DNA of 64,000 bases. Origin: Mycobacterium interjectum (lineage in GTDB: Bacteria; Actinomycetota; Actinomycetes; Mycobacteriales; Mycobacteriaceae). The notes below the pieces were generated by a model. That model did no database searches and was not told the origin of the DNA. It saw only the letters and a list, made by a program, of their open reading frames with translations. The number at the start of each line of letters is the position of its first letter. The first letter of the stretch is position 1. Both the position numbers and the translations under genes were made by a program. The stretch lies in NCBI GenBank assembly GCA_002102225.1, contig LQPB01000044.1, positions 1 to 64,000 of the forward strand, written 5' to 3'. This document shows positions 21,201 through 28,245 of the stretch, piece after piece.

Positions 21201-23469
21201 CCAGCTCCAGAGCGAACCGGCTGCCGACCACCGCGGCCGCGGCCAGGGCCTTGTTCGTCTCGGGCAAAAGCCTTGTCAGGCGGCGGCTTACGGCCTCGCG
21301 GACCCCCTGCGGCAACGTGCTCTGGTCCCAGCGGCCGCCGCTCTCATCGACGTGCCGGAGCGCCTCGATGAGGAAGAACGGATTCCCACCGGTGACCGAC
21401 GCCAACGCGCGGGCCAGCTCTTCGTCGTGGTAGCCCGCCTCGGCGACATAGGCGGTCACGTCGTCCTCGTCTAAACCGCTGAGCTGTATGCGATTACCGC
21501 TGCCGTCACGGTGCAGGTCGGCGAGCATCGCCGCGAGCGGATGGGACCGGTCAAGATCGGTGCTGCGGTAGGTGCCGATGATCTGCACGCGCGCCTGCTC
21601 GCCGAAGCGCAGCAGGTGCCGCAGCAACAACAGCGTCGGTTTGGCCGCCCAGTGCAGGTCGTCGAGGATCAAGACGACGGGGGCGCTCGCGGAGGCGACG
21701 CCCAGCACCGCAACGACGGCGTCGAACAGTGCGTAGCGTTCGGTATCGGGATCGGCACGGGTCGGCGCGGCCAGATCGGGCAAGATTTCGGTCAGCCCGG
21801 GCACCAGCGCGAGCAGTGCCTCCACGCCGCGCAGCCCCCGAAGGCCGCGGGCACCGAGGCAGGGCAGCAGCGCCCGCAACGATTCCGCGAACGGCTGGTA
21901 CGGCGCGCCCAGGTCCTCATCGCAGCGGCCATAAATCACCAGGGCGCCTTGGTCGTAGGCCTGTCGGGACCATTCGCCGGCCAGGCGGGTCTTGCCGACA
22001 CCGGGTTCGCCGGCGATCAACACGGCGTTGGTGCCGGCGGCGAGGGCCGTCTGCCACGCGGAGAAGAGCCGTTGCAGTTCGTTCCCGCGCCCGACGAACG
22101 GCCCGGGCCCGGCCAGCACCGCGGGCAGGCTCGGGCGCTCCACGGGCGCCTCGACGCAGACCGCCTGATGGGTCTCGTCGGCGGTTTCCAGTCGGAGCTC
22201 GAAGACGTGCTCCGGGCGGGCGAGGTTCTTCAACTCGCGCCGTCCCCGGTCAACGAGCGCAACGTCGTCGGGTAGCGAGTCGATGACGAGTTCGGCGGTC
22301 GCTCCCGAGCACAAGATCTGCCCGCCGGCGGCCAGCGATCGCAGGCGGGCGGCGCGATTGACCGCCCGGCCGAAGTAATCGCCGTCGCGCAGCTCGGCCT
22401 CCCCGGTGTGCAACGCCACGCGGACGCGCATCGGCTCCGAAAGGACCCAGGGCTCATGGACAATCGCGTCTTGCAGCTCGATCGCCGCGGCGGCCGCCGC
22501 CGACGGCCGCTCGAAGACCGAGAACGTTGCGTCACCCTCGCCGCGGGTCTTGATCAGACGCCCTCCACGCGACGTGACGACCTGTTCGACGAGCTCGTCG
22601 TGGCGCGCGAGCGCCGTCGCCATGGCCTCGGCGTCCGCCTCCCAGGCGGCCGTCGACCCTTCGATGTCGGTGAGCAGGAAGGTCACGGCGCGCGTTACCG
22701 AGGAGACCCGTTGTGTCGCAGGGACTTCTAATGCGCCGTCCTGGGCGACGATCAGGGCCTCGAGCCGGCGAAGATTCGGGCCGGGGTCGACCCCCAGTTC
22801 GTCGGCGAGCAGCGCGCGCGCCCGCTGATAGGCGCCGAGGGCCTCGCCCTGCCTGCCCGCCCGATAGAGGGCGAGCATCAACTGACCCCAACGCCTTTCG
22901 CGCAGGGGCGCATCGGCCACCGCGGCTTCGAGCTCGCCGACGATCTCGGCGGCGCGGCCCGTCGCGAGCAGCGCGTCGGCCCGATCCTCCACCAGCGCGG
23001 CATGTGCCTCGATCCACCGCGTCTTCTCCGTCGTTCCCCGCCGGCCGTCGGGCAGTTCGGGGATCCCGCGCCACAGCGCGAGCGCCTCGTCGAAGCAGAC
23101 CACCGCCCGGCTGTCGTCGCCGCCGGCGGTGGCGTCGCGGCCCGACCGCGCGGCCGCCTTGTAGCGGGAGGCGTCAACCTCGGTCTCGGCCAGGGCCCAG
23201 CCGGCGCCCTGCGTCAAAACGAAGCCGTCGCCCAGGGTGCGGCGCAGCGAGGAGATGTGGGTTTGCAGGGCCTTCACCGCCGTGCGCGGGGGATCGTCGC
23301 CCCAGAGCAACTCGACGAGCGCGTCGGCCGACACCACGGAACCGTCGTGCAGCCCGAGCATCGTGAGGATCGCGCGAGGCTTGGCGCCCGGTACCGCGAC
23401 CGGCAGGCCATCCTGCCGGACCTGCAGAGGTCCCAAAACCTCGAGCTCCACCTGATGAAGCGTAGTCAC
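12277..23469 (-). CDS. Giant HTH-BTAD / class III cyclase / AAA+ ATPase / NTF2-array protein
   Basis: The protein has 3730 residues. In order: OmpR/SARP-type winged HTH (about 5-95), BTAD helical domain (about 97-245), class III nucleotidyl cyclase (about 260-430), AAA+/STAND ATPase (about 457-760) and TPR-like helices (about 830-1265). Ten A-type and eight B-type NTF2/SnoaL-like modules fill the remaining 2450 residues. In the cyclase, the first metal Asp is in LLTDIEGST (D268), the second in RGEGD (D313), and the transition-state Asn/Arg pair is in VNRAAR (N371, R375), so activity is plausible. Walker A is GEPGVGKT (487-494); Walker B is VVLILDDLHW. Proteins with the first 1250 residues plus none or a few NTF2 modules are common in mycobacteria; this array is exceptional. 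The start is a GTG with no clear ribosome site. It probably senses a ligand, makes cyclic nucleotide and regulates transcription; targets are unknown. Confidence 0.9.
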   Translation of the reverse strand: MTTLHQVELEVLGPLQVRQDGLPVAVPGAKPRAILTMLGLHDGSVVSADALVELLWGDDPPRTAVKALQTHISSLRRTLGDGFVLTQGAGWALAETEVDASRYKAAARSGRDATAGGDDSRAVVCFDEALALWRGIPELPDGRRGTTEKTRWIEAHAALVEDRADALLATGRAAEIVGELEAAVADAPLRERRWGQLMLALYRAGRQGEALGAYQRARALLADELGVDPGPNLRRLEALIVAQDGALEVPATQRVSSVTRAVTFLLTDIEGSTAAWEADAEAMATALARHDELVEQVVTSRGGRLIKTRGEGDATFSVFERPSAAAAAAIELQDAIVHEPWVLSEPMRVRVALHTGEAELRDGDYFGRAVNRAARLRSLAAGGQILCSGATAELVIDSLPDDVALVDRGRRELKNLARPEHVFELRLETADETHQAVCVEAPVERPSLPAVLAGPGPFVGRGNELQRLFSAWQTALAAGTNAVLIAGEPGVGKTRLAGEWSRQAYDQGALVIYGRCDEDLGAPYQPFAESLRALLPCLGARGLRGLRGVEALLALVPGLTEILPDLAAPTRADPDTERYALFDAVVAVLGVASASAPVVLILDDLHWAAKPTLLLLRHLLRFGEQARVQIIGTYRSTDLDRSHPLAAMLADLHRDGSGNRIQLSGLDEDDVTAYVAEAGYHDEELARALASVTGGNPFFLIEALRHVDESGGRWDQSTLPQGVREAVSRRLTRLLPETNKALAAAAVVGSRFALELVESVVGDDLVDAFDEACKAGIVIEEPGGRYRFNHALVRQSLLAELPSVRRMRLHQRIAATLESQPGADDELLAELAHHYFECAWAGNAAKAVEYCRRAADQAMARLAYEGAADLYDHALHALEEIDDELPDRDDQAAELLVARCEALLAAGDVASAAGAVSQLEGATVDSARLAAWATCFDGQLSMLIHPERLDEAEAALAGAAAKLAELDDAAGEAKAHTVRAGCLARLGRIGDCEIALDDALTAARRAREHRRVNSVLANAPLAALWGPNPVPRAGGRCLDVVRLLRITTDSPAVEATSTRCQAVLEAFRGRAPAARRMIDSARRTVTELGLRHALLEVEQFAGIVELVVDEPAAAEPHLLKAYNGFRRMGLDADTAETAALLGRACLALDRDAEADELCTESERLAGHALKPSIAWRTLRARLLSRRGEHVEARRVAQAAVSLAERTDALVDHADACLALATVLGAAGDVTGARAAAERAVDLYERKGAAALAERARGILGERVQPVAEAPPEAPSVELDNAAARVGERVMAAIHRGAWDEVEQLFAPDASIESRRKIVGLTLSTEAVLRAMRRELEMGIVRIDHVMVAARGERLALSRMMTSSPDVSPGAPRDELLQLYAINEEGQVAWQVWFDVEDIDDAMAELDAAHARLEAEHRDTRRLENAAARVFEHVWSHYATRDWDALAHTVADNYVGIDRRRVVSAETQHGRDPVVRDLQAAAQVGFAISMVSALAIRGERLVLARVRASGRDPEAIQNDALNVVEIDDDERIANVVTFDLDDFDAAIAELDARYAAGEAAEYARTWAVISGALVAHNRREIAPATNDVVTIDHRRVAAFAPGEGLDYIRAGWDLDQKLDIYIEAVHRVSELGAVFTWAGIGVSHDGFAAEWRSVDLMMVDGEMLSRGEVFDEEDVDAAIARFDQLCRPARRLENAASHMFERMQACFTARDWDALADTLVDDFHNEDRRRVVNGGVVRGRAAAVDTMRWAADLGITHATSNVIATRGERLALARAGYAQGDENAEAFGADVIQLAEIGADERLAAIIVFDCDDFDAAVAELEARYIAGEAATYSRAWSVISNTFATHNRREIVSTTADVASIDHRRVAAFAPGEGLEYIRAGWNLHQKIDGYIEKVHRLSELGAVFTWAGNGTSHEGFAAEWRGVNVLMVDGELLSRAEVFEEEDVDAALARFDQLGAKAPRLENAASQAYERVQACFAARDWDAMANAMAQNMVDDDRRHIVNAGIRRGRDIHITNSQAVVEIGGEMITSTVVATRGARLALCRSSILGQGQQSGGFRIEFLSIVESDADERLAGHVAFDLDDFDTATAELDGRYLAGEATAHAHTWSVLSGAYAALNRREHPPTTADWVSVDHRRGLSFPPGAVSALLANWNTTADLSNFVEAVHRLTDLGAVVTSASRESSPEGFDAEWRAICVLTVEGDLIDRLEVFDETDLEAALTRFEQLSQPAPRLKNAATRAYDRLQTHHAACEWAAITEMLSDNYISDDRRAVVGGGIQHGRDALIEDLRAVVDVGVTRATSDTIATRGGRLALTHARYSRSHEEPATFRVEFLQVVEVDADERITALAAFDRDDIGAAIAELDARYLAGEAAAHSHTWKIVADSYAALNRHELPRTAPNCVNIDHRRETAFGPGDVTEYIRAGRDSDEPITIYVEEVHRLSGLGAVITYAAHETTHEGFDAEWRGIAVLTIDVDLVDRLEVFDESDLETAIARFGELGSQTRRLENTASQVGERYLAHFAAADWVAMTELLADNFSNEDRRRMVGVGVRHGRSAQIADMQAIADLFSTQVTPTTIATRGAHLALMRLRFSADDHGPEAFLLEADGVLEINADRRIVAVVFFDADDTGAAFEELDRRYLTGEAAAHARTWSFVTSAYAAFNRRKVPATTPNCVYIDHRRLVRIEDGGFGASLRALWEQLTPQARIYIESVHRLSDLGAVVTHTAHATSREGFDAEWREINLLTAEGDLVNRCELFDETDLDAALARFEDLRPQSPRLENAASRTFERFLSHFAAQDWDAMAATPADNFAIDDRRRVVNAGIRHGRANAIHDWRAAAGVGFSFEVVGVIATRGERIALLRVRASGRDPESIRNDAFNIIETDADERVVGAVVFDLDDIDAAFAELDARYLAGEAAAHAHTWSVVSDAYAAMNRHELFPTPSDWVNRDHRRPGIIEDGGLNASLRSLWELIPDLTFRIEAVHRLTDLGAVCSHVARGVSRDGFDAEWRGIEVITVDRDLINRCEIFDATDLDAAIAHFAELQPPTRRLENTASRVHGRLKARIGAGDWSGVGELLADDIAIEDRRRAVNSGIQRGRDAAVADMRSAIDLGLTDISLAVIATRGDHLELCRTCISYQDQPGAFRIEFLSVLETNADDLIVSRIAFDLNDIDAAFEELDARYVAGDAAAHADIWSVVAKVPAQFNRHELFTTTPDPAYIDHRRLVSIEGADLASSVRAVWDITSDASVHIEAVHRLSERGALFTEMLKMTSRDGFDAEVRMLMLFIVDGGLISRVEVFDEADLDAALTRFNELQPRDRRLGNAASRLSERFFAHVESHDWDAMAEIVAEKSFFADRRRVVNLGVWHGRDLAIANMRVLHEIEANVTLTVIATRGERLALARVDSLNRDLRHGEFDVELLSIVEADAENQIATLITFDPNDIDTAFAELDARYLAGEAAAHARTWSVLMRAFAALNRHEVPAITPDWVRVDHRSLAPFEAGDWATFLHATWDVTPNLISYVEVVHRLGDFGAVVTHVAHGTSQDGMDAEWRIVDIFTVDGDLVSGAELFDEADLDTALARFDELDRSAVMPENAATRIWSGLADAFNRRDLDGFFALTAADLRYEDRRKGLRDEFEGPARRKNMQAMFEAAPSGSRLTVEPIAIRGERLSLTSAHYGDPEDAEAPTVEMLQITEVGEDGLLHACVSFDPDDIDAAFAELAARWVSSGEDTHPDGVAT
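12280..19645 (-). repeat. Array of NTF2/SnoaL-like coding repeats, period about 810 bp
   Basis: Inside the giant gene, a double module of about 270 codons repeats eight times, with start points (RLENAAS-type motif) near 19205, 18400, 17585, 16775, 15965, 15150, 14340 and 13530. An extra A half precedes it (19645-19215) and another ends it (12720-12280). The A half carries DWDAMA, DRRRVV, IATRGERLAL, FDxDDIDAA and ELDARYLAGEAA. The B half carries NRHE, DHRR, VEAVHRL, LGAVVTH, GFDAEWR and EVFDEADLDAALARF. Units 1 and 2 are most alike, sharing AFAPGEGL, GAVFTWAG and GFAAEWR, which indicates recent duplication. Both halves look like cone-shaped NTF2-fold domains. Confidence 0.88.
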
Positions 23470-23599
23470 GTCCGCAATCGTGGGGGAGGGGATTCAACAA
23501 GCGGTCAAGGTCGGGTAAAGGCGGGGCTTACCTGCAATTCTGCGGGCCTGCCGGCGGCAGTCGAACCGCGGTGACCGCTCGGCCAGCAACAACCCGGTC

Positions 23600-24610
23600 T
23601 CACAGGAACGGCGCCAGCACGTCGGCCCGGGCCGGATAGAGCAGCACCGGGTCCGTCCAGGCCGGCCACAGCAGCGCGGGGTTCGCGCCCGGCGGCGGCC
23701 AGTTGTTGTCGTTGGCGTACGCCCACACTTCCCACGGGTTGTCGTAGTACGCGGCCGTCTCGACCAGGCTGAACCAGTTCTGGTTCGGATGGAACAACCA
23801 ATAGCCCGTCCCGACGACGTAACCACCCACCAGCCAGCCGGCGTAGCTGGTGGGGAACAGCGGGCCGAAGAGCCGGTTCTGCCAGACATGCACCTCTTCG
23901 TGATTGAGCATGACGTCGGTGGCGCCCGGGCCGGTGCCGAGGTGGGTGGTGACGTTGCCCATCGTGGTGGCAAAGCCCGGCAGGCCGATGCCGCCGCGGT
24001 AGACGTGGGAACCGGCGAGCGCGCTGAGCGCTGCGTCATAGTTGGAATCGGGATAGAACGCGTTGAGGATCTGCACGCCGTAGCCCAGCGCCGTGCCGGG
24101 GGATCCCCAGGTGTAGTCGAGCACAAAGGCCGCCCAGCCGCGCCAGTCGCCGAAGTTGTAGATGCCGAGCTCGCGCTGGATGAGCAGGTTCGCGTCGTAG
24201 ATCGCCGCGTCCGCCACGCCCGTCCCGACGGCGCTCCCGGTGCCGATCAACGGCCGTCCCACCGCCGCCTCGGTGGCGGCGTTAACCGCGCCCAGCAAAG
24301 TCTGCTGGACGGGCTGCAACGACAGGGCGCTCGTCGCCTCCGCGACCGCATACGAACTGGCGGCGGAGGTCAGGGCCTGCATGAACTGTTGGCCGAACGC
24401 GCCGGCCCGGGCGGTGAGCGCCTGATACTGCCGGCCGTAGGAGGCGAAGAGCGCCGCCACGGCCTGCGATACCTCATCGGCGGCGGCTGCCGCGATACCA
24501 CCGGTCGGGAGGGCGGCGGCCAGCTGCGCCGCGGCCAGCGACGAGCCGATGCTCTCCACGTCCGCGGCGGCCGAGGTCAACCACTCGGGAGCCACCACCA
24601 GAAGCGACAC
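23600..24610 (-). CDS. PE-domain protein with putative zincin-like C-terminal domain
   Basis: The protein has 336 residues from a GTG start. The PE domain (1-98) begins MSLLVVAPEWLTSAAADVES, followed by a linker with GRPLIGTG (about 118-126). A non-PGRS domain then occupies about 135-336. It contains LNHEEVHVWQNR, in which H237-E238-x-x-H241 is the zinc-metalloprotease signature. NPWEVWAYAND lies about 55 residues later and could supply a third ligand (E294), the arrangement seen in gluzincin-like families with HELTHVWQ motifs. Two hydrophobic stretches (about 252-272) lie between. This suggests an ESX-exported, possibly surface metallopeptidase-like protein. No such activity is proven, and the HExxH could be structural. 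It lies 130 bp upstream of the giant gene, on the same strand. Confidence 0.82.
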   Translation of the reverse strand: MSLLVVAPEWLTSAAADVESIGSSLAAAQLAAALPTGGIAAAAADEVSQAVAALFASYGRQYQALTARAGAFGQQFMQALTSAASSYAVAEATSALSLQPVQQTLLGAVNAATEAAVGRPLIGTGSAVGTGVADAAIYDANLLIQRELGIYNFGDWRGWAAFVLDYTWGSPGTALGYGVQILNAFYPDSNYDAALSALAGSHVYRGGIGLPGFATTMGNVTTHLGTGPGATDVMLNHEEVHVWQNRLFGPLFPTSYAGWLVGGYVVGTGYWLFHPNQNWFSLVETAAYYDNPWEVWAYANDNNWPPPGANPALLWPAWTDPVLLYPARADVLAPFL

Positions 24611-24679
24611 GCGTGAAGCGTATGCGCCGCTGGTGACGGCGCGAGCCTTTCCGGAGAGTGTGTCGGACGGACTAATAAA

Positions 24680-24705
24680 TTGACAGTGTCACTATGACAG
24701 TGTCA
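24680..24705 (+). promoter_or_regulatory. Tandem operator-like palindromes and -35 upstream of merR
   Basis: TGACAGTGTCA, an 11-bp palindrome with a free central base, occurs at 24681-24691 and again at 24695-24705, centre to centre 14 bp. TTGACA (24680-24685) is a perfect -35 that overlaps the first copy. The pair ends 11 bp before the merR GTG, so the MerR protein probably regulates itself and the coupled VIT-vWA gene here. Confidence 0.6.
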
Positions 24706-24716
24706 ATATCGGTGAC

Positions 24717-25352
24717 GTGGGCGATGGGGCGTCGTGGACGCTGGACGAGCTGGTGCGGCGGGTGGCCGTCGGGCTGGCCGACCCCGCGTATCCGGGAGCG
24801 CCCAACGGGCGGGTCCGGGAGCTGCCCGATCGGCGGGTGGTGCGGTGGTACACGACGACCGGGCTCGTCGACCGGCCGGCCATGCAGGGACGCACCGCGC
24901 TTTACGGCCCGCGCCAGCTGCTGCAGATCGTCGCGGTCAAACGCCGCCAGGCCGAGGGCCGTTCGCTCGCCGACATCCAGGCCGAACTGGCCGGGGCCAC
25001 CGACGAAACGCTGCGCAAAGTCGCCGCCGTTCCCGACGAGCTGCTTGCCGCGGAGGCGCCTGCTGAGGAGCCGCCGCCGCGACCCGATCGCCGGCGGCGC
25101 TTCTGGGCGGATCCGCCCGCTGCCGCCGAACCGACGGCCAACGGCGGCGACGACGGTGTCACGCAGCTGGCCGCGGTGAGCCTGCCGGGCGGCGCAGTGC
25201 TGGTGCTGCCCGCCCGGCACGATCACGGCGGCCGACCCGACGAAGACGACATCCAGGCGATCCGCGCGGCGGCAAACCCGCTGCTCGAACTGCTCGCCGA
25301 ACGCGGCTTGCTGACAGGTCCGCTATCCCTCGATGATCGGAGCCCATCGTGA
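24717..25352 (+). CDS. MerR family transcriptional regulator
   Basis: The protein has 211 residues from a GTG start. The N-terminal winged HTH (about 5-75) shows the MerR features WTLDELVRRV, RVVRWYTTTGLVDRP and YGPRQLLQIVAVKRRQAEGRSLADIQAEL. A Pro/Ala/Arg-rich linker (about 110-140) leads to a small C-terminal region containing GGAVLVLPARHDHGG. That His-rich element might bind metal, but no classic Cys ligands are seen. The stop overlaps the next start as GTGA (25349-25352), so regulator and VIT-vWA protein are translationally coupled. Two TGACAGTGTCA palindromes lie immediately upstream. Confidence 0.87.
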   Translation: MGDGASWTLDELVRRVAVGLADPAYPGAPNGRVRELPDRRVVRWYTTTGLVDRPAMQGRTALYGPRQLLQIVAVKRRQAEGRSLADIQAELAGATDETLRKVAAVPDELLAAEAPAEEPPPRPDRRRRFWADPPAAAEPTANGGDDGVTQLAAVSLPGGAVLVLPARHDHGGRPDEDDIQAIRAAANPLLELLAERGLLTGPLSLDDRSPS

Positions 25353-28243
25353 CCGTCCCCATCACGTCGATGACCGACGCAGAGGCGACCAGTGCGGCCC
25401 CGGATGACGAGGCGGGACTGGGCGCTCTGCGCACCGAGCGGGGCAACCTGCCGCTCGCGTGCATCGACGTGCGGGCACAGATCACCGGGCTCACGGGCCG
25501 GGTGGAGTTGAGGCAGGACTTCGTCAACGCCTTCGACGCGCCCCTGGAAGCCACGTACGTGTTCCCGCTGCCGGATCGAAGTGCGGTCACCGGAATGCGG
25601 ATGACGGCCGACGGGCGGGTCGTCGAAGCAGAGCTGCGCGAGCGGGAGGCCGCCCGCGGGGCCTACGACGAGGCGGTCGCGTCGGGCCGTCGCGCATCCA
25701 TCGCCGAGGAGGAGCGGCCGGACGTTTTCACCATCCGGGTCGGCAACATCCTGCCCGGCGAGCGGGTCAGCATCGCGCTCACGCTGGTCGGCCCCCTGAC
25801 CTATGAGGACGGTGAGGCGACGTTCCGCTTTCCGCTTGTGGTTGCGCCCCGGTACATTCCGGGCGACGCAATCGCCGATGCCCCGGTGGGCGACGGCTAT
25901 GCCGACGACACCGGCGCGGTCCCCGACGCGTCGCGTATCACCCCGCCCGTGCTGCTGCCCGGCTTCCCTCACCCGGTCCCGCTGGCCATCGAGGTCGGGA
26001 TCGACCCGGCCGGCCTGGCCCTGTCGGAGGTGCGGTCCAGCCTGGACATTCTCGCCACCGATGACGGCCGCATTCGGGTCCAGCCCGGGGAACGGGCCGA
26101 TAAGGATTTCGTGCTGCGGCTGCGCTACGCCGCCGAGGATCTCACCGATTCGCTTGTGCTGGTGCCGGATTCGGACGGCGACGAGGGGACCTATCGGCTC
26201 ACCGTGCTGCCGCCGGCATCGAGTACGCCGCCGCGCCCGCGCGACGTGGTGCTGCTGCTCGACCGCTCCGGCAGCATGCGCGGGTGGAAGATGGTGGCCG
26301 CGCGCCGCGCCGCGGCCCGCATCGTCGACACGCTCACCACGGCGGACCGGTTCGCGGTGCTGGCATTCGACGACGCGATCGACCGCCCCGCCGGCCTGCC
26401 CGACGGATTGGTCCGCGCCACCGACCGAAACCGGTACCGGGCGGTGGAACACCTCGCCCGCGTTGATGCGGGCGGGGGCACCGAGCTGGCCGCGCCCCTA
26501 CGGCAGGCGCTCGCCTGGTTGGGCGCGTCGCGCAACGGCGACGGCCGCGACGCCATCCTCATCCTGGTCACCGACGGCCAGGTCGGCAACGAGGACCAGC
26601 TACTGCGCGAGTTGACCGACGGCCTACGGCGGGTGCGGGTGCACGCGGTGGGCATCGACCAGGCCGTCAACGCCGGATTCCTGGGCCGCCTCGCCACTGT
26701 CGGCGGAGGCCGTTGTGAGCTGGTGGAAAGCGAGGACCGCCTCGACGAGGCGTTGGACGCCATTCACCGCCGTGTCGGTGCGCCGCTCGCCCACTCGCTG
26801 CGACTGCACGCCGAGGGCCTGACGATCGTCGAGGACACCGCCAGCCCCGCTCGGATACCCGACCTGTTTCCGGGGGTGCCGCTGGTGCTGACGGGCAGAT
26901 TCCGTGGGAGCGCGGCCGGCTCGCTCGCCCTGCACGGCACCAGTCCCGACGGTGCAGACTGGTCGCGGACGGTCCGCGGACGGCGCCGCGAGGCGCCCGC
27001 GGTGACCGCCCAGTGGGCGCGGTCCCACCTTCGCGACCTCGAGGACCGTTACGCCGCGGCGGACTCGGAGGACTTGGAGACGCGAATCATCGAGACCTCG
27101 TTGCGCTTTGGCGTGTTGTGCAGGTTCACCGCCTACGTCGCGATCGACGACCGAATCGTCGCTGAGGGCGCGGCGCGGCACAGGATGATGCAGCCGGTGG
27201 AGGCGCCCGCCGGATGGGAACGGAGCCGGACGCCGGACCACCTCGCCATGCCGTTTGCGGGCGCGTCGCCGTGCCCCCCGGCGCTGCCCGCCACGCCGCC
27301 ACCCGCCCCGGCGGCGTCCGCGGCGCCTCAGGCGCGAACGATCAAGCTGCGCAATGCGATTGGTGTGGCCATGGCGATCACGCTGCTCATCGGCGGCGGC
27401 TGGGTTTGGTCGCTCGCCCGGCCCGGGGTCCCCGCCGCGACGCGCGACGGCATCGTGAGCGGCAAGACCACCGAATCGAGCGATGCGGCGTCCGGGATCC
27501 GGGCCGGCGTCCCCGAGAACACCGTCGTGGCGCCGAAGGCACCCCCATCACCACCGGCCCCCCAGGACGCCACCGTCAAACGCGACATCGTCACCACGGG
27601 GTCGTTGCAGTTGGTCGTCGCCGGGCCCACCCAGGCCGCAGACCGGCTCGTCGCCGCGGCGACCGACGCCGGCGGGCGAGTGGACTCGCGATCGGAGCGA
27701 TCCGGATCGTCCTCGCCCACGGTGGATCTCGTGTTGCGCATTCCCGCGGACAAACTCGACGGCGTGGTGTCCGACGCCAAGAAACTTGGGGCCGTCGAGT
27801 CGATGTCCATCGGCCACACGGACGTCACTTCGCAGCGCGTCGACCTCGACGCCCGCATCGAGGCGCTGCAGACCTCCGTCAATCGGCTGCTCCAACTGAT
27901 GGGCCGGGCGGGCAACGTCGCCGACCTGCTTGCCGCGGAATCGTCGCTGACCGAACGACAAGCCGAGTTGGACTCGCTGCGGGCGCAGCGCGCCACCCTC
28001 GGGGACCAGGTTGCCTACGCGACGATCAACGTCCACATCGCGGCCGAGCCCACGGTGACCCACCGCGGCTTCCTCGGGGCGCTGGAACACGGGTGGCACT
28101 CGCTGCTCTCCGCCGTGCACGGCGTGGTCCTGGTGGCCGGGTTCCTCATCCCGTGGATGCCGGTGCTGGCGGTGGTGGCGTTGGTGACCTTCTTGGTGAT
28201 GCGCCGCAAGCCTTTTCGGCGATCAGCGACGAGGAAGGCGTGA
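25349..28243 (+). CDS. VIT-vWA-DUF4349 membrane protein
   Basis: The protein has 964 residues. A VIT domain (about 25-155) precedes a von Willebrand A domain (about 298-470) with an intact MIDAS motif DRSGSMRG (D305) and the downstream TDG motif (LILVTDGQVGN). A Pro/Ala-rich linker leads to a transmembrane helix (about 672-690). A DUF4349 domain (about 740-900; RDIVTTGSLQLVV, LRIPADKLDGVV) with a predicted coiled coil follows, then a C-terminal membrane segment (about 925-950) and a basic tail. VIT-vWA proteins are usually separate from DUF4349 proteins, so the fusion is notable. The vWA part should bind a protein partner through Mg2+, probably on the cytoplasmic side. It is coupled to the MerR regulator; the function is unknown. 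Confidence 0.85.
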   Translation: MTVPITSMTDAEATSAAPDDEAGLGALRTERGNLPLACIDVRAQITGLTGRVELRQDFVNAFDAPLEATYVFPLPDRSAVTGMRMTADGRVVEAELREREAARGAYDEAVASGRRASIAEEERPDVFTIRVGNILPGERVSIALTLVGPLTYEDGEATFRFPLVVAPRYIPGDAIADAPVGDGYADDTGAVPDASRITPPVLLPGFPHPVPLAIEVGIDPAGLALSEVRSSLDILATDDGRIRVQPGERADKDFVLRLRYAAEDLTDSLVLVPDSDGDEGTYRLTVLPPASSTPPRPRDVVLLLDRSGSMRGWKMVAARRAAARIVDTLTTADRFAVLAFDDAIDRPAGLPDGLVRATDRNRYRAVEHLARVDAGGGTELAAPLRQALAWLGASRNGDGRDAILILVTDGQVGNEDQLLRELTDGLRRVRVHAVGIDQAVNAGFLGRLATVGGGRCELVESEDRLDEALDAIHRRVGAPLAHSLRLHAEGLTIVEDTASPARIPDLFPGVPLVLTGRFRGSAAGSLALHGTSPDGADWSRTVRGRRREAPAVTAQWARSHLRDLEDRYAAADSEDLETRIIETSLRFGVLCRFTAYVAIDDRIVAEGAARHRMMQPVEAPAGWERSRTPDHLAMPFAGASPCPPALPATPPPAPAASAAPQARTIKLRNAIGVAMAITLLIGGGWVWSLARPGVPAATRDGIVSGKTTESSDAASGIRAGVPENTVVAPKAPPSPPAPQDATVKRDIVTTGSLQLVVAGPTQAADRLVAAATDAGGRVDSRSERSGSSSPTVDLVLRIPADKLDGVVSDAKKLGAVESMSIGHTDVTSQRVDLDARIEALQTSVNRLLQLMGRAGNVADLLAAESSLTERQAELDSLRAQRATLGDQVAYATINVHIAAEPTVTHRGFLGALEHGWHSLLSAVHGVVLVAGFLIPWMPVLAVVALVTFLVMRRKPFRRSATRKA

Positions 28244-28245
28244 CA

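Noticed and set aside
19588..21474. 628-codon open frame on the plus strand
   Set aside because: It is antisense to the giant regulator gene, has no start context or recognisable domain, and exists because GC-rich coding DNA rarely has stops in the opposite frame.
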